64,000 bases of DNA from Mytilus galloprovincialis (taxonomy: Eukaryota; Mollusca; Bivalvia; Mytilida; Mytilidae), in the NCBI RefSeq assembly GCF_965363235.1, contig NC_134849.1, positions 64,437,122 through 64,501,121 of the forward strand. The letters run 5' to 3'. A program made the translations under genes and the position numbers. The notes beneath the pieces are model-generated. The model had not been told where the DNA came from and ran no database searches. It was given only the letters and a program-made list of their open reading frames with translations. This document shows, one piece after another, positions 23,801 through 38,800 of the stretch. How positions within the stretch are numbered: the first letter of the stretch is position 1; each line of letters opens with the position of its first letter.

Positions 23801-26800
23801 TGTCTACAAAGAACTCGCTCATTACTTTTAGGTGGCTCATCATCTGGTTTCAACATCAGGTCTACCAAGGCATTTCCTGAAAGTAGAAATAGTTTTGAAG
23901 TTTAAGAGATTGGTTTGATTTTTTGATTTTTGTGTTTTAACACCATTTTTAAGCACCACTTTTAGGTTATTTCTTGGCAGCCAGTTTTTATTGTTGGAGG
24001 AAGCTGAATTGCGTGGAGAAAACCAAAACCTTCGATAGGAAAACTGACAATCCTAGTCAATTAAGATTGGAGTCGAGTGCACCTACTTGAGCAGGGTTCC
24101 AACTCAAAACCTCAGTGTTGTCTGGCTAGTGATTACAGTAGTAACTACTTAGACCACTCAACCATGGAGGCCCCTTTTTAAAGATTGAAAAAGGAATGAA
24201 AAAAAAAATCATATTCCATTCTTTATTCTGTAGGGTTTTCAAAATGTCCAGGATTTTTTTCCAAATTACTAAATTTTGACTGAAATGTTTTGCCATCTTC
24301 CATTTTGTTTAATGTGGTCTTCTGCAACCTGTTCATTTTCATATTTGAGGCTACAATTCTGAATAAACTTTATAAATACATATTTTATACTCACCATCAT
24401 GGCCGAAGAGTCGGTACGCTATCTTCCTGCCTGGTATAGTGACCTTTTCTACATCCTCACTCAGTTTTATTCTTGGTTTACCGTTAACTTCAACTAACTG
24501 TAGAAATAAACCAATCTCAAGAATAAAATACACGCGTGAAATTTAAAAAAAAAAGCTTCGATAAAAAATATTGTTTTTTCTGTTGGTTTTTGATAAATCG
24601 TCTCACAATTGTTAACATACAATTTTAATGACCACGATACTACACCTCCATGTGTTTCAAATTAAATGCCTCAATAACCTCGTGATTTTAAACAGAAAGC
24701 GTGAATATTGCAGTGATTACTGATTTGCTTGTTTTGTCAATATTGAGGTTGAGGCACTTGATATATGCAAACATATAACTGCTTATGTTGTCAGGAACAT
24801 GTTTAACACTGCCATATTCCTTATGTGCCTATCCCAAGTCAGGAGCTTGTTGTTAAGGAGGTAGACCTAGGTTAAGGGAAATAACTCTTAAAATCATCAA
24901 TACGTTTGTGTCAACCATTTTCAAAAACATATTGTAAGCTTCTAGGTTACATAGATTATTTTTAATCTGTTTCAGGTAAATGCTTAAAAAACATTGATGA
25001 ACTTGACTTTTACAAACGCTTAACTGATTTAAAGAGTTATCTCCCTGAACCAAGGTCTACCCCCTTAAGTGGTTGTTGTTGGTTCAGATCTTTAATTTTT
25101 GTTTTTCATAAAATGTTTTGTTATAAATAAGCCGTTAGTTTTCTCAATTGAATTATATTATATTTATTATGTTGGGAACTTTTATAGCAAACTATATCAT
25201 ATAGTTTTTCTCATTGTTGAAGGCAATACTGTTGCCTTTAATTGCTTACATGCACTTTATTTGAACTTTGGTGGATAAATGACTCATTGGCAATCATATA
25301 TACCACACCTCCTTATTTCTATATTGAGCTCATAATAAAGATTTCAGTTTAATATACATGCCTTTTAAATGGTTTGGTTATATAGTAAAAAATTGAAAAT
25401 GGAAATGGGGAATGTGTCAAAAATCAACAACCCAACCAAAGAGCAGACACCAGTGGAAGGCCACCAGTGGATCTTCAATGCAGCGAGAAACTCACGCACT
25501 GCGAGTTGAGCTTCAGCTGGCCCCTAAACAAAATTATACTAGTTCAGTGATAATGGACGTCATACTAAACTCCGAAATAGACATGTTTTCTGATAACCTT
25601 GTCAATACTTACTTTATATACACCACCTAGTGCTGGTTGTTTCTGACATGTTACCAGATGTGTACCAATCCCAAAACTGTTTATACTGTGTCCCTGAAGA
25701 AAAAATAACCAGGTGAAACAAACTATTTCATTGGTCAAGTTAAATTTGCAGATGTATATATCTTATTTTTTTCATAACAAAAATACCGAAATGTTGCTTC
25801 AGTACCATATTACATTGTACCTTTAAGAATTAGGAATATACATTTTGTAATGCATTTAGAGGGAATATATATATTTTTTCTATTAATGCATTCTTTTCTA
25901 TCATTTTGTTTTAAAATATTCATTAAACTTAATGAAATTTGTTTATTCTAACTTCATTTATAACATTATAATTTTCTATAACAAGCCAATTATTGAGGAC
26001 AGAACTGCGCAATGAGTAAATTTAGCATTTAAAGGGAGATAATTCAAATATAAATTCAGAAATTATTGCTTGCATTTATTTTATCATTTTTTGAAGAGTT
26101 GTGAAAAATGCCAGTTTAATTAAATATTGCAATACCAGAATCTCTGCATACAAATATATGTATCCGATATCAGAATACAGGTTCTTATTAATGGGATACT
26201 CACTCAGTCGCATTATTCACATTATAAAAAACCTCATAATAATTTTTGAATTTATAGTATATATGTTGTGTACAAATTGTAATGTAAATGTTGTAAGTGT
26301 TTTATGAACCACTGAACACAAATTGATGATACATTTCTGTCATATTTCCACAACTACATGATACAGTTTTGTATTGAGCATTGATACAAAAAGAATCAAA
26401 AGAACACAACAAGACTTTTTATGGATATGATTTTTGTATTTAATAGGAGAATCATAAAAAATTTTTTAAACCATTCAGGTGTCCGAAATATCAGTTTATA
26501 GACAAGGAGATTAGCATTAAAAGAAAAGTTGAAGTATACAGATTTTAATTTAAGACATTAGTCTGATTAATTTTAGAAGATAAAATTTTATCACCTGGTG
26601 CAAAAAGGTATGTGTCAAAAAAAACCTATACAAATTATAATTTGTACAAACTTACAATTTGTACACAACATATGTATATCAAAACATATGTATATCAAAA
26701 CATGTAGAATACATTCAAACACACTATATCTAGAGCATATGCAACTTTCATGCATTTTAAAAGGTCAATTAAGAACACTTTTCCATAATAAATTAGACCT

Positions 26801-29800
26801 TAACACACTTTAAAGATGAAGTTATTTGATAAATTGAAACATTTAAGCAAACTTAATACTGTAAATTCAGAAATTATTGCGATGTTTTTAATATTGCAAA
26901 AAATGTGACAGGGTAATACCGGTATTCGCAATAATTTAAACTCACATTTTAGTGAAAAAAGACAAAATCGCAATAATAAATGCACACCTAAATTTCTTAA
27001 TTTACAGTAATTCATGTGAGAGTGGGGTGATTTAAAAACTTACTTTTCAGTAATTTCTTGAAAAAAAAATGAATTCATAATTATTCATCCAATACCATGC
27101 AATTGTCATAGATTTCATGGCATCAGGTTAACCACAAATTTAAATGTTCAAGACCCAATTTTCTACTGGCTTGCATGCAGACTTTTACAAAACTAATAAT
27201 TCAAATATCCTCCAAATTCAAAATTTCTCTGAAAACAAGAATGAGGGGGGATACCAATAGGACCTGATAGGACCTTTATAGGGACTCCGGGATCAAGTGT
27301 TTTTAAGTTTGGGATTTCGGGATTGACCCTTTCAGGTTCCGGGAATTCTTTTTTTTCGAATTTCAGGATTTGGGATTTCAATTTATTTTAATTCGGGACC
27401 TCAGGATTTCGTGTTTTTAAGCCCGGGATTTCGGGATCAGGACCCCTCCTACCCTCCCTCAAGAATATTGGTATGCATGAAAATAAATAAATTACCAGTA
27501 CTGTTGATTCATTATTATTCATCTGATACCAATTTTCATGGATTTCATAGGTAAAGGTGAACTATGAAATTAATCAGATCATTGTTTTGTAAAAGATTGT
27601 ATGAACACTTCAGCAAAACCACCAAATTAAATGTCCATGAACATACAAGTTTGCCTTCACCCACGAAAATAATGAATCCAGTACTTACCTGTTGATTTAA
27701 GGAATGTATGGTGTCTTCATTAATATCATTACTAGCTACAATGGTCAATGATGAAAACCAAGGCACGTTAAAACTGAAAAATATACATAGGACGGATATC
27801 ATTACTGGCTACAATGGTTAATGATGAGAACCAAGGCACGTTAAAACTGAAAAATATATATAGGGCTGATATTATTACTGGCTCTAATGGTCAACGATGA
27901 AAACTAAGGCACGTTAAAACTGAAAAATATATATAAAAGGCTTACCCTACATGCCGTATATTAATAAACTATTCTTTAAGCAAGAGGGTTTTTTTTATCA
28001 TTTAACATTTTTTTATGAATTTTATCAAAAAAATCTGTGAGGCTTACCCTGTTTCTATTATTTAATGTATAGAGAAAATGAATTGTTTTTATTCATTAGT
28101 ATGGCAACTTTTTTATGTGTAAAATAGGATTTACTTTCTTGTAAAGTTATCTCCCATTCTTCCATAGCAGATGTTGTTTTATTTCCTATGTAGCAACTCA
28201 ACTGTTGTGTTTAAAAATTTGTGTCCTTCAAATTAATGTTTGATTGAAGACATTTAAAATCAGTTGTATCTTGATTTTTCATTTTAAACATATGAGAATA
28301 ATTACATTAGATGTATGTTTCATTATAATACGTTATTCTGTTTGGCTACACTGCAATCTCGTGTTATTCCTTAATCAATTTCATTACACAATAAAATTAA
28401 TCATTCCTGATGACATGAGGTCCCACAATAAAGTGCACAGCCACAGGTACTTTTAATAAAAACTTGATAAAAATTGTGTTTTCATTATCCTAGTTTAAAA
28501 AATGTAATTATAAGTATTGAATGCTTCTTTTTGTAATTTCATAGGGTTGTAAAAGCGTTGACTATGCGCACAATTTTTTGAATGAAGCGCTTCCGCGCTT
28601 TATACAAAATGTACCTCGGTCCATGCTTTTACACCCCAATGAAGTTACAAAAAGAAGCATTCAATTCTTAAATAAATGTGCAGTCTATTGAAGCTAACAA
28701 AAATTAAGGTATTCAAGGGAAACACTTCAAACATTATATTTTTACCTTCTGGCCACTTTTTCAAAAGACTGTCTGACCAGGTTTGAAAGGTAAGCTAAAT
28801 CACCACTGTCCAACCGGATACCTCGAGGCTGGTACCCACACTCATGTAGAGCCATAGCAACTGTACAAAAACTTGGTAAACCAGTTCTGTAATTATAAAA
28901 TCAGAAATGTTACCAAAAAAAAATGTTTTTATTGACACAATATATATCAGTCAGGGGACTTACTGAAATAAGTGATTTTTAAATCACTTATTTGAGTAGC
29001 AAATTCGATGTTTTGTCACAAATTGGGATTTTGTAGTTTTTTCAAAATTTTAAACAAATAGGTTTAAATAATATCTTTTAATTAGTAAAATTAAAAAAAT
29101 ATGAACTTTTTGCTTCTTTTAAGTAGCAAGGTTTATGCCTTTGATGCTATCATTTAGCTGAAAATTCTATTTTAGTTGAAAAAATGCTATAATAATGGCT
29201 TTACATAATGAACTGATACTTTCTTCAAAGATTTTTCACAGCAGTGGGAGTATTTTTCCTGTGAAGTTCAAGGTTTCATCTTTCAGATTATGTAATAAAA
29301 TTCTACTATTCGCGATAAAAATTTCACTGTTCGGGGGTGTTGAAATTATTAAGGGGTTATTAACAGAATGATACTTAAAGAAGTGATTTTTGGGAAGGAA
29401 ATTGAGGTCTGATACTTAAACAAGTGATTTTTATGTCATTATCCTAGATTCAGTACAAGGTCATCACCTGAAATGACCTGGTCATCCTAGACAACACAGA
29501 TGTTGGTTCTGATAAGTTTAGAAACATAATAAGTCCCTGGATCATTAGTATTCTATATTTAAAGCTACAATAAAATTAAATCACTTCTTCTAGTGATTAA
29601 TTTGTACTACTTAAATAGGTGATTATTAAAGAAAGACAACTCTAACTTCCAACCTTTATGGAAATAATGTTACTTGAATCAGTGATTTAGAAAATCACTT
29701 GTTTAAGTAAGTCCCCTGACTGTATATGAAAGTCACCATTTTGGAGGTATATGTGCACAAATTCAACTTATAATATTACTGATTGGGCCTAAATTAAAAT

Positions 29801-32800
29801 ATTGTTTGTTTCCCCAATCCCGTCCGCTGCATAAAATTTTATTGTCAAAACAAAGTCAAATATCTTTTTTCATTTCCGTTTTTCAGGCTTGCCAGATCGA
29901 TTGATATTGTTCCAGCTTTTTAGAAAAAGTAAAATTATTTCCATACCTACCTTCTCACACCTGGCTTGAAGGGTAGGGATTGGGGAAACAAGCAATATAT
30001 TAATTTAGGTTGTGCTCAACTTCAGAATAAAGTTCTTTTCAAAAAAATTTTGATTGCCACCTAGAAGTTTTGAGGAGACGAAATTCAAACATAAAATTTT
30101 AAAGCTTGGTATAGGTGTAATTTATTACCATAGTTATATAAAAAGATGTATGATTGCCAATGAGAAAAATCTCTACAAGAAACCAAAATGACACAGAAAT
30201 TTACATTCAATATTAATAGAAACTTTATAAAAAACACAATTTTTTTCCTAACTCTATTTTTGTCAACTCTGAATATCTCACCTTACAACGTCATATGTAT
30301 CTATAAGTGCTAAGAAACCATCAGGGAATGCAGTAGCATAGGCTATGAAGGCTGCCAGCTCACTTTTTGATACTTGGTCATCTAAAAATCCTGCAATTAA
30401 AAGGTTTATAAAATTACTTTTAAAAGGATAGAAAGGCACTGCCTAATAAAGTAAAAAAAACTTATTTTCATTATGCCCCATTTATGTGTGTCCGATTGTC
30501 TGTCCCGCTTCAGGGTTAAAGTTTTTGGTTGAGGTAATTTTTGATGAAGGTGAAGTCAAATCAACTTGAAACTTAGTACACACTAGAACACACCCGTGAT
30601 ATCGCGGGTCTGTGACTGAATTAAAACTATGCGCAAGCCTTATTTTAGTATTAGTATTGTCATCTGATAAAGTCATGCCGATTATAAGATACACAGTTTT
30701 TTCTGCTTTCAAATCTTTCTGTTTGAACCCGTCGAACTGGAACTTATCAATTATTGGTAATATTAATTATTTGGAAAACAAAAGGTCCTGGAATGGGGTA
30801 TTTTTTAATCAACAGCATTGTCCTATATTAGTTATAAATAAAGTTGAATTCTTTGATTCATTGTTTTACGTCATGCCAGTTAACAAATTGAAAACTGTAC
30901 CTATACGCCTTATTTTTAGTATAGATTTTTAGTATATGTATTGTTATCTTAGAAAGTCTTACTGATTAAAATACTACAACAGGTAACAATTTGACAATGT
31001 ATTAGTGTCAACCCTGTGATTATGACCCCTATATATAGCATATTAATCCTGAATACACCGTTTGTTGGTGCGCCTGTCAGATGCAGAACGTACAGATAAG
31101 GTAATAGGTACCAGGTAAATATACTATTGGTATTGGTATCGGACTTGACCCGGAACTTCTTAATTATTGGCAATATTAATTAATAAGTGGAAAACAAAAG
31201 GGCCTGGAGTGGTGTAATTTTTAATCTACACCTTTGTACTAATATATTAGTTATATATAAAGTTGAATTCTTTGAAATACTACAATAGCTAACAATTTGA
31301 CAATTTAGTAGTGTCAACCCTGTGATTATGACCCGTGTATATAGCATATTAATCCTGAATACACCGTTTGTTGGTGCGCCTGTCAGATGTGGAACGTACA
31401 GATAAGGTAATAGGTAACAGGTGAATATACTATTGGTATCGGTATCGGACTCGACCCGGAACTTCTTAATTATTGGCAATATTAATTACGTGGAAAACAA
31501 ACGGACCTGGAGTGGTGTAATTTTTAATCTACACCTTTGTACTATATTAGTTATATATATAAAGTTGAATTCTTTGATTCGTCGTTTTTACGTGATGACA
31601 AATTGGACCTCGTAATTTTAGTATTATAGATGTTCCCTATGATATGATCTTTCTAATTGTAATGCCAAATTAGATATTTTCCCTCATTTTCACGGTCCAC
31701 TGAACATAGAAAATGATAATGCGGATGGGGCATCCGTGTACTGGGGACACATTCTTGTTTACCTATAGCTCTACCCACTTTAATTTGTGACATATTTCTG
31801 TTATTTTCTTATACTGTTGATGTATTGATATGAGAGAACATCATAGTTTCATATCTTCGTCAGGATTAATTTTCTCAATACAATTTTCAATCCCAATCAC
31901 CTACATTCAATCTTTACGGAAAAGCTTAAAGCAAATCTTGAGCTTTTAGAGTGCGGAGGTTTGAGGGATCTTGATCTCGAAATCCCGGCTTATAAACATG
32001 GAATTCTGAGGTCCTGAATTTAAAGAAATTTAAATCCCGACATCCTGAAATTAAAAAAAAAAGAATTCCCAGATCCCAAAAGGATCAATTCTGAAATCCC
32101 TAGTTTAAAAATACCCAATACAGGTCCTACCATCCCGCCCCTTTTTAGAGTTTACATTTGACTTTATAACTAACCTAGTACCGGAGCTAACTGTTTCAGC
32201 CATTTTTGACAAAGTGGAATGAAATCAACCATCTCATCAGTACCTTTCCTAACCAGTTGCTGCAATAATAAGATAACAGATTATTATCATGGTAAACAAT
32301 AGAATTGTGATGTTACAAACACTAAATAAGCCAAAATGCCATGCATTTCACTATGCATTTTCTGAAAAAAATTTCATGACAATTTTTTGTCATTAAAGTT
32401 ACATATCAGTACTTTTATGACTTTTGAACATAAAATATAAAGAATAGCTTGACTCCTTCAGGTAAAAAGGTTTCTTTAACACTTGTTTAATGATGAAGAA
32501 ATTGAATGTCAACTAAGCCAATTTATATGAGTGGAAGATGGATAACATTTGTTTATAGTGTGTTGTGTACGTACATGTAGATACATAAATCACTACTTGA
32601 TACTTGCAAATGGGGCATGCAAAAAAACCTTTCAATCTGATTATGTTTAATTAAAAAAAGATGCAAAGCAAAATAAATGTAGCTGTCATAGTATAGGAAT
32701 ACTGTAGATTGATAATTATTCCTCGGATACCAATTTTTGTGGCTTTCATGGGTACAGGGGAACAACGAAATTGAATGTTCAACAAATAACAAATTTCTAA

Positions 32801-35800
32801 AGGTTTGTATGCAGACTTTGACCAAACCATAAAATTAAATATCCACGAACATGCAAGTTTTCTGTAATCCACGAAAATAAATGAATCCACAGTGGAAGCA
32901 GATAAAGAATAACAAATAATAAGGCAATCCAACAACTCAAGCTCAACAAAATAGGCAATTATGTGTCACCATGCCATATAAAGCCAACACAATGAACAAG
33001 CACTTATACCAAATGACAAATTTTCCATGAAACAAGAAATATTTAATTTACCCGATTGTGTAACTCTGATAAGCCTGAGAATGATGTGATGAAGGCATGA
33101 GCGTGTGTACCTCTTACTGGAATGCCGTAAAGTTTACCTGCCAATACATTACTGGTTCCGTCAAAACCTACAAAATAAATAATACATGTATAAAGTTTAC
33201 CTGCCAATACATTACTGGTTCCATCAAAACCTACAAAATAAATAATACATGCATAAATTAAACAAGAGGCTCTCAAGAGCCTGAATCGCTCACCTTGATT
33301 TTTTGGCATTTATCTTTCGTTTAAGAGTTTAAGTGTCCAATTTCATCGTAGTTTGTTGTTTTGGTTAGATTCAGCATATCAAAGAACCTTAAGAATTAAA
33401 TTTTTGATGAAATCAAACAAAGCTTAATTTTAATTTTTGAGATGTTACTTTGCTGAAAATTTTTGTTGTTTACAGTTTATCTTTATCATTAATAATACTC
33501 AAGATGATAACAAAAAACTGCAAGATTTCCTTAAAATTACCAATTTAGTGGCAGCAACCCAACAATGAGTTATTAGATTTATCTTCAGGGAGGATAGAAC
33601 TTGACCTTAAACACTTTCCCATGTCAGTTTTGCTCTAAATGCTTTGGTTTTTGAGATATAAGCCAAAAACTGCATTTTACCCCCATGTTCTATTTTTATC
33701 CATGGCGGCCTTGTTTTTTCACTCAACAGAAAATAAAACACAAACTTTATTCTAGATACCCTAAGGATCATTCAACTTAAGTTTGGTTGGAATTGGTTCA
33801 ATAGTTTCAGAGGAGAAGATGTTTGAAATAGATTACACCAGACGGACAACAACGACGACAGACGCCAAGCTCACAGTTCCTTCGGAAGAGATTTTTCTGG
33901 TTGTGTGCAAAACTTAAACTCACATAAGTATATTCCTGCTTATAGATGAGAGACAAATACTACTTATTGCAACACATAAACACTAAAATGAAATGTATTT
34001 ATATACCAAATCAAAACTTGTGTCCAATTATCTAAAGTAAATGATATCTTAATATGCCAGACAAACACCTAAGACCCAAGACATCTGACTGTATACCAGA
34101 TAAAAATTATCAAAGTCTTCATGTGAAGCTTCATATAAAGATCTAATGAAGCTGTCAAGGTCACAGTGTATTTGTCAGAGCTAGAGGCCATATAACCAAT
34201 TGGGGAAAACATATCTCTATGACCAACCATAATATCTTGGAAACACAACATATAGAAATAAGACAAGGGATCTTGGTAAAAAAATCTTTACTTTGTATGC
34301 AATACTCCAAGAATGAAATTTGTGTTGAAACTGAAATCTAGTTTTTGATTGGTGAATTTCTGAGTCTTAGTTTTAAGGATCATTAAGTTAACTGTCCTTG
34401 AAATATGACTGCAAGGTCAGATCTTTTAGAATTTAGCATAACAAATTTTCTTCTGTAAATGACAGAATTAAAACTATTTTTATTGAATGTAATAAGTTAT
34501 GATGTAATTGAATTGAAAAATTCACAAGTGGGTCTCATTTGGGTCTAAGCGTGACACGGGATTGCTGATTTTTCTGTAAGCGTGACAGTAAAATTATTGT
34601 GTCGTGAAATTGGAAAATGAAGTCTAGCGGGACATAGGAAATTACAAAAAAAATTGAGAATTGCTTACGTACATAGTGTAAGGGGGATACAGGTCTGACA
34701 AAACAGTAAGTGGGATCCGAGATCAGAACCCCCAAATGAGACCCCCTTATTAGTTTTTCAATTCGATTACATCATATATAACTCATTACATTCAATAGAA
34801 ATAGTTTTAATTCAAAAACAAATTTGTTCATCACAATACTTCTCACAATTGTTAATATTGTTAATATTCCCCAAATCGATACACCAATCAATAATTAATT
34901 AGATCTTTTAGTTAAAGTATTCTAATTAATAATCAGTTAATTATCTCTCCGAGTGATAAAACTTAATAGATGTGGTTAGATCTGTACGTTTTAATGATTT
35001 TTACCTTTATCTTTGTAGTTCTGGCGAACACGGAACTAGATTTTTATAGAAAAGACATAAAATTTAATTTCTTTCAATAAAGAAGTGTAAAGGAAAGGTT
35101 AAGTTGTCAATAAATATTGATACATCATTGTGTTGTTGTTATTCTTTATTTACAGATAAATATTGATTATAGAATCTGCTACATCATCTCATAACAGAGC
35201 TACAAGGACGCTATATATTAGACCAAGGTTTTGAAGTGGTGAAATTGAAATCATCATTTTCAAAAGTTAAACAGATGCAATCATGAGTTGATTAAAAGAA
35301 GGGAATATTTCTGTTTCACAAATATATGACAACAAATATGGTCCTATTGTCCTAACCACAATCCTGATGTCATTTATCTCGATTAAGATTTTTATTAAAA
35401 CTCCTTAAAATGGTTTGGCGCAACACAATGGGTGCCACATGTGGAGCATGATCTGATTTTTCATCAGGAGCACCTGAGGTTTTTGATTGGGTTTGTGTTG
35501 CTTAATCTTTAGTTTTCTAGGTTGTGTATTGTATACTGTTTTTTGCCATCGCAGTGTTACATTGTTTATAAATTATGCGGTTGAATATTCATTTTTTATA
35601 AACAATAATATCTAGATGGTTAAAAAGTCTTATATTCATTACATCATTGGTCTACCATTATTTGAATATATATACAGTTACAGTACCTCCTAAATAACAA
35701 TATCTAGAGGCTGATAAAGCACCATCAGGTCCCTGGGCTCTCCGTAATCCAAACTCTAATAATATACTCTCTGACCCTGCAGCAATACGAAACCTCATGC

Positions 35801-38800
35801 CATTTGTTGCCACTAAACTGTAATTAAACAATCAATCATTTTATGTACAACTCAATTCATAATTTTACATACATATATATGGTCATGACTATTATGTACT
35901 AGGATTACAATATGTATGTATTTACATTCATAAATGGTTTACAAATCGCTATATATTGTCCAAAGATAAGACATACAACTTTTACTATTTTTTGTTGGTG
36001 TTTAAAAAGTCTTAGCTTTAACTCCAGCCATAACTTTTCAAAGTTCATCCTTGAATTTTGGTAAGCTGGATTCCATCAATACTTGGTCTTCTGTGTGGAT
36101 TGTTATTCGTTTTTTCATTACCCATGGCTCAGTCATTCACTGACTTTCTTTGAGTGTAGATCACATGGTGGGAGATTCATGCATAGCAGAAGATATAAAC
36201 AGTATTCCCTCAGTTTTAGTTTGTTGTGACCTTGATTTTATTACCTAATTAATTTATGAAAATTATATATTAAATACTTATAATTAATACTTGCCTTTAT
36301 TATGTTTATTTGACTAATGACATGTTAATATCCATCTTAGTCATGTTAGTATACTTTTACCTTATTTTTCTCAGAGAGTTAAGTTTAAGAATTTAAAAGT
36401 TATGTGCACTTTCTGACAATTTTTTATTTATTTTGAGAATTGAAAATTATGTGTTCAAACTGACCCTCCCCCCTTTTTTTTAAATTCCTGAAAAAAATTA
36501 TAAGACTGACCTGGCATAATTAACTAAATTTAACAATGGTGTCTCCATCAACTGTACGACAGGTAGTGGCCCTTTCACTGTCAATAGTGGAATTTTAGGG
36601 AACACGACTGTCCCCTCCTCGATAGCAAATAATGTTACAGTTTTCGTGTTCAATTCTTTCAAATATTCAAAAAATTCTTCTTCTACAGAAGTTGGCATCA
36701 CTGATTTCAGGTACTTTATATCTGCAAAAAAATATATATATAGTGATCAAGATATAATTTTGCAGCCACAAGCCCAATAATAGTTTTGTACAGTTTTATT
36801 GGCTGATAGTAGAAATTCTTATATGCCCAGTATTAATTTTACAACCTTGGCTGGTGGGCCTGTTGCCAACACAGTGAAGACTATAAACAGTATGGTAAAC
36901 TGTTCTTAAACTTCAGAGAGAACTTAGATTAGAAACAAAATAAATTGTAGTATGATCCAACTGTGACAGCTATGTATCCACCATCAACCAAAAAATGATA
37001 ACATGATTTTAGTGTCAAATCAATTAGATTGAGTATTCAAATTCGAATTACAAATCGCAAAATTTTTACATTGTTCATTGTTGTTAGACGAATGAATTAT
37101 AAATTACTGCAACAAATGTAGTTTGCAAAGCATACCTAGCAACAGCCACTGCGCATGCTGTGGCTATGAGTTAACTATGAAGACTTTAAAAATTTAATGG
37201 CAGAAATATAACATTCAAAATACACATTCTTTTTTAACACTGTTTAATGGTAAATAAATAATACTGATATTGCCTAGCAACAATAAAAATTCTCACCACT
37301 TTCTGTAAACTTGAAATTCTGAATAAATTTGACACATTCCTCCAAACCAGCAAACACAGTGAACTCTCCTTTAAATGGATTACGTCTAAAGTACAAATCA
37401 AACACAGCCACATCGTTCATCTTTCCACTCTTCCAGTAGGCATACGCCATGGTGATCTGGTAAAGATCTGAAAAAATAAATGATTGATTATGTCTTAGCC
37501 TTCAAAAACTTTTTAAATCTAAACTAAATGTTTCAAACTTATCAAGTCATATACCATGTATACCATTTGTATACAATGATATATATTTAATATATATATG
37601 ATGAAAGAATATGAGGTGTCCATCCATGACACAAAATCAGGATATACACAGCAAAAACAAAAAAAGCAAAGTATCACCACTTATATGGCTGTTCTTCATC
37701 TTGAGCCTTTATTTCATATACCTGGAAAATGACTAGGTTTGTTTGACTTGAATTTGCTGATTTCAGAAATATATATTCAGAAAAATGAATATTTGTTGTG
37801 ATTGGAGAACAACAACTTTAACAATGGAAATTCAACAAAAAACATGACACTACTTTCTGAATAAAAGAATTTTGTTTAAATAAGGGAGATAATTTGCAAC
37901 TTTTGGTTTAGAAAATGTCTCTTTTACCGAGTCTCATATATCATATACACATGGTACATGTACATATATCAGTATATACATGATATATGATAACTGTATT
38001 TACCATGCATGTTTACATGAATTCTGATAGAAATATGGTTTCGATATACTTCTGTCTATAAAAGGGAGATAATTAGCTATTTCTAGTTCATTAAAGTCGC
38101 TTCAAGTCTCACATGATATGTTTATGCAAGCCTATTAAAAAAAATGGTTTCTAAGTTTCCATGAAAAATGAAAAATTGCAGATATAACTACTTCAAATTT
38201 TACTTATTTCACTTCCGATTGACATTTTCAAGGTCATATTGTCACCTTACATTTTGCTGTATTCTATCATTAGTCTATATGGCTTTATTATGAACCAATA
38301 TAAACATGATAAAGTAATAATCAATTATAACCTTAGATTAAACAGTTCAGGGGGCAATAACTCCTATAAGACATTTTTGTAAGATGTCATTACTAGATTG
38401 TTTCATACCAAGTTATCATATCTTCATCACAATAAAGCAAACATTTTGCAAAATTTGTTTAACATATCTTTAAAGTGTCCGAGAAAATGCAATAGGTAAA
38501 ATACAAAATTGAGAACACGATATTCATTGACCTTGACCTTTCAGGCTTTGACCTTGCCCTCATCTTCTAAGCTATTTTCCATATTCACATGTCTTGTTTT
38601 AATTAACATGATTAAGTCTCATCTTATGCAAGTTGAACGTGTACTACTTAGATCTTTGTAAACAAAGCTTGGACAGAGGATCTGTATTCTATTGAGGGGG
38701 GGTGTTAGCAGGGGTCCTGATCCTGAACTTAAAACCACAAAATCCTGAGGTACCAAATTTAAATAAATGTTAAATCCCGTCATCCCAAAATTGGAAAAAA

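Noticed and set aside
23905-24174. tRNA gene
   Set aside because: The A-box is good but the B-box is degenerate and a SINE body and A-rich tail follow; it is a tRNA-derived SINE.
30949-31479. Two similar frames with [12 protein letters not shown] starts
   Set aside because: They are the two 305-bp direct repeats of the Helitron; similarity reflects DNA duplication, not a gene family.
33043-33309. 88-residue frame with a repeated [14 protein letters not shown]
   Set aside because: It is NAPRT exon 5 plus intron and the duplicated acceptor region, not a separate gene.
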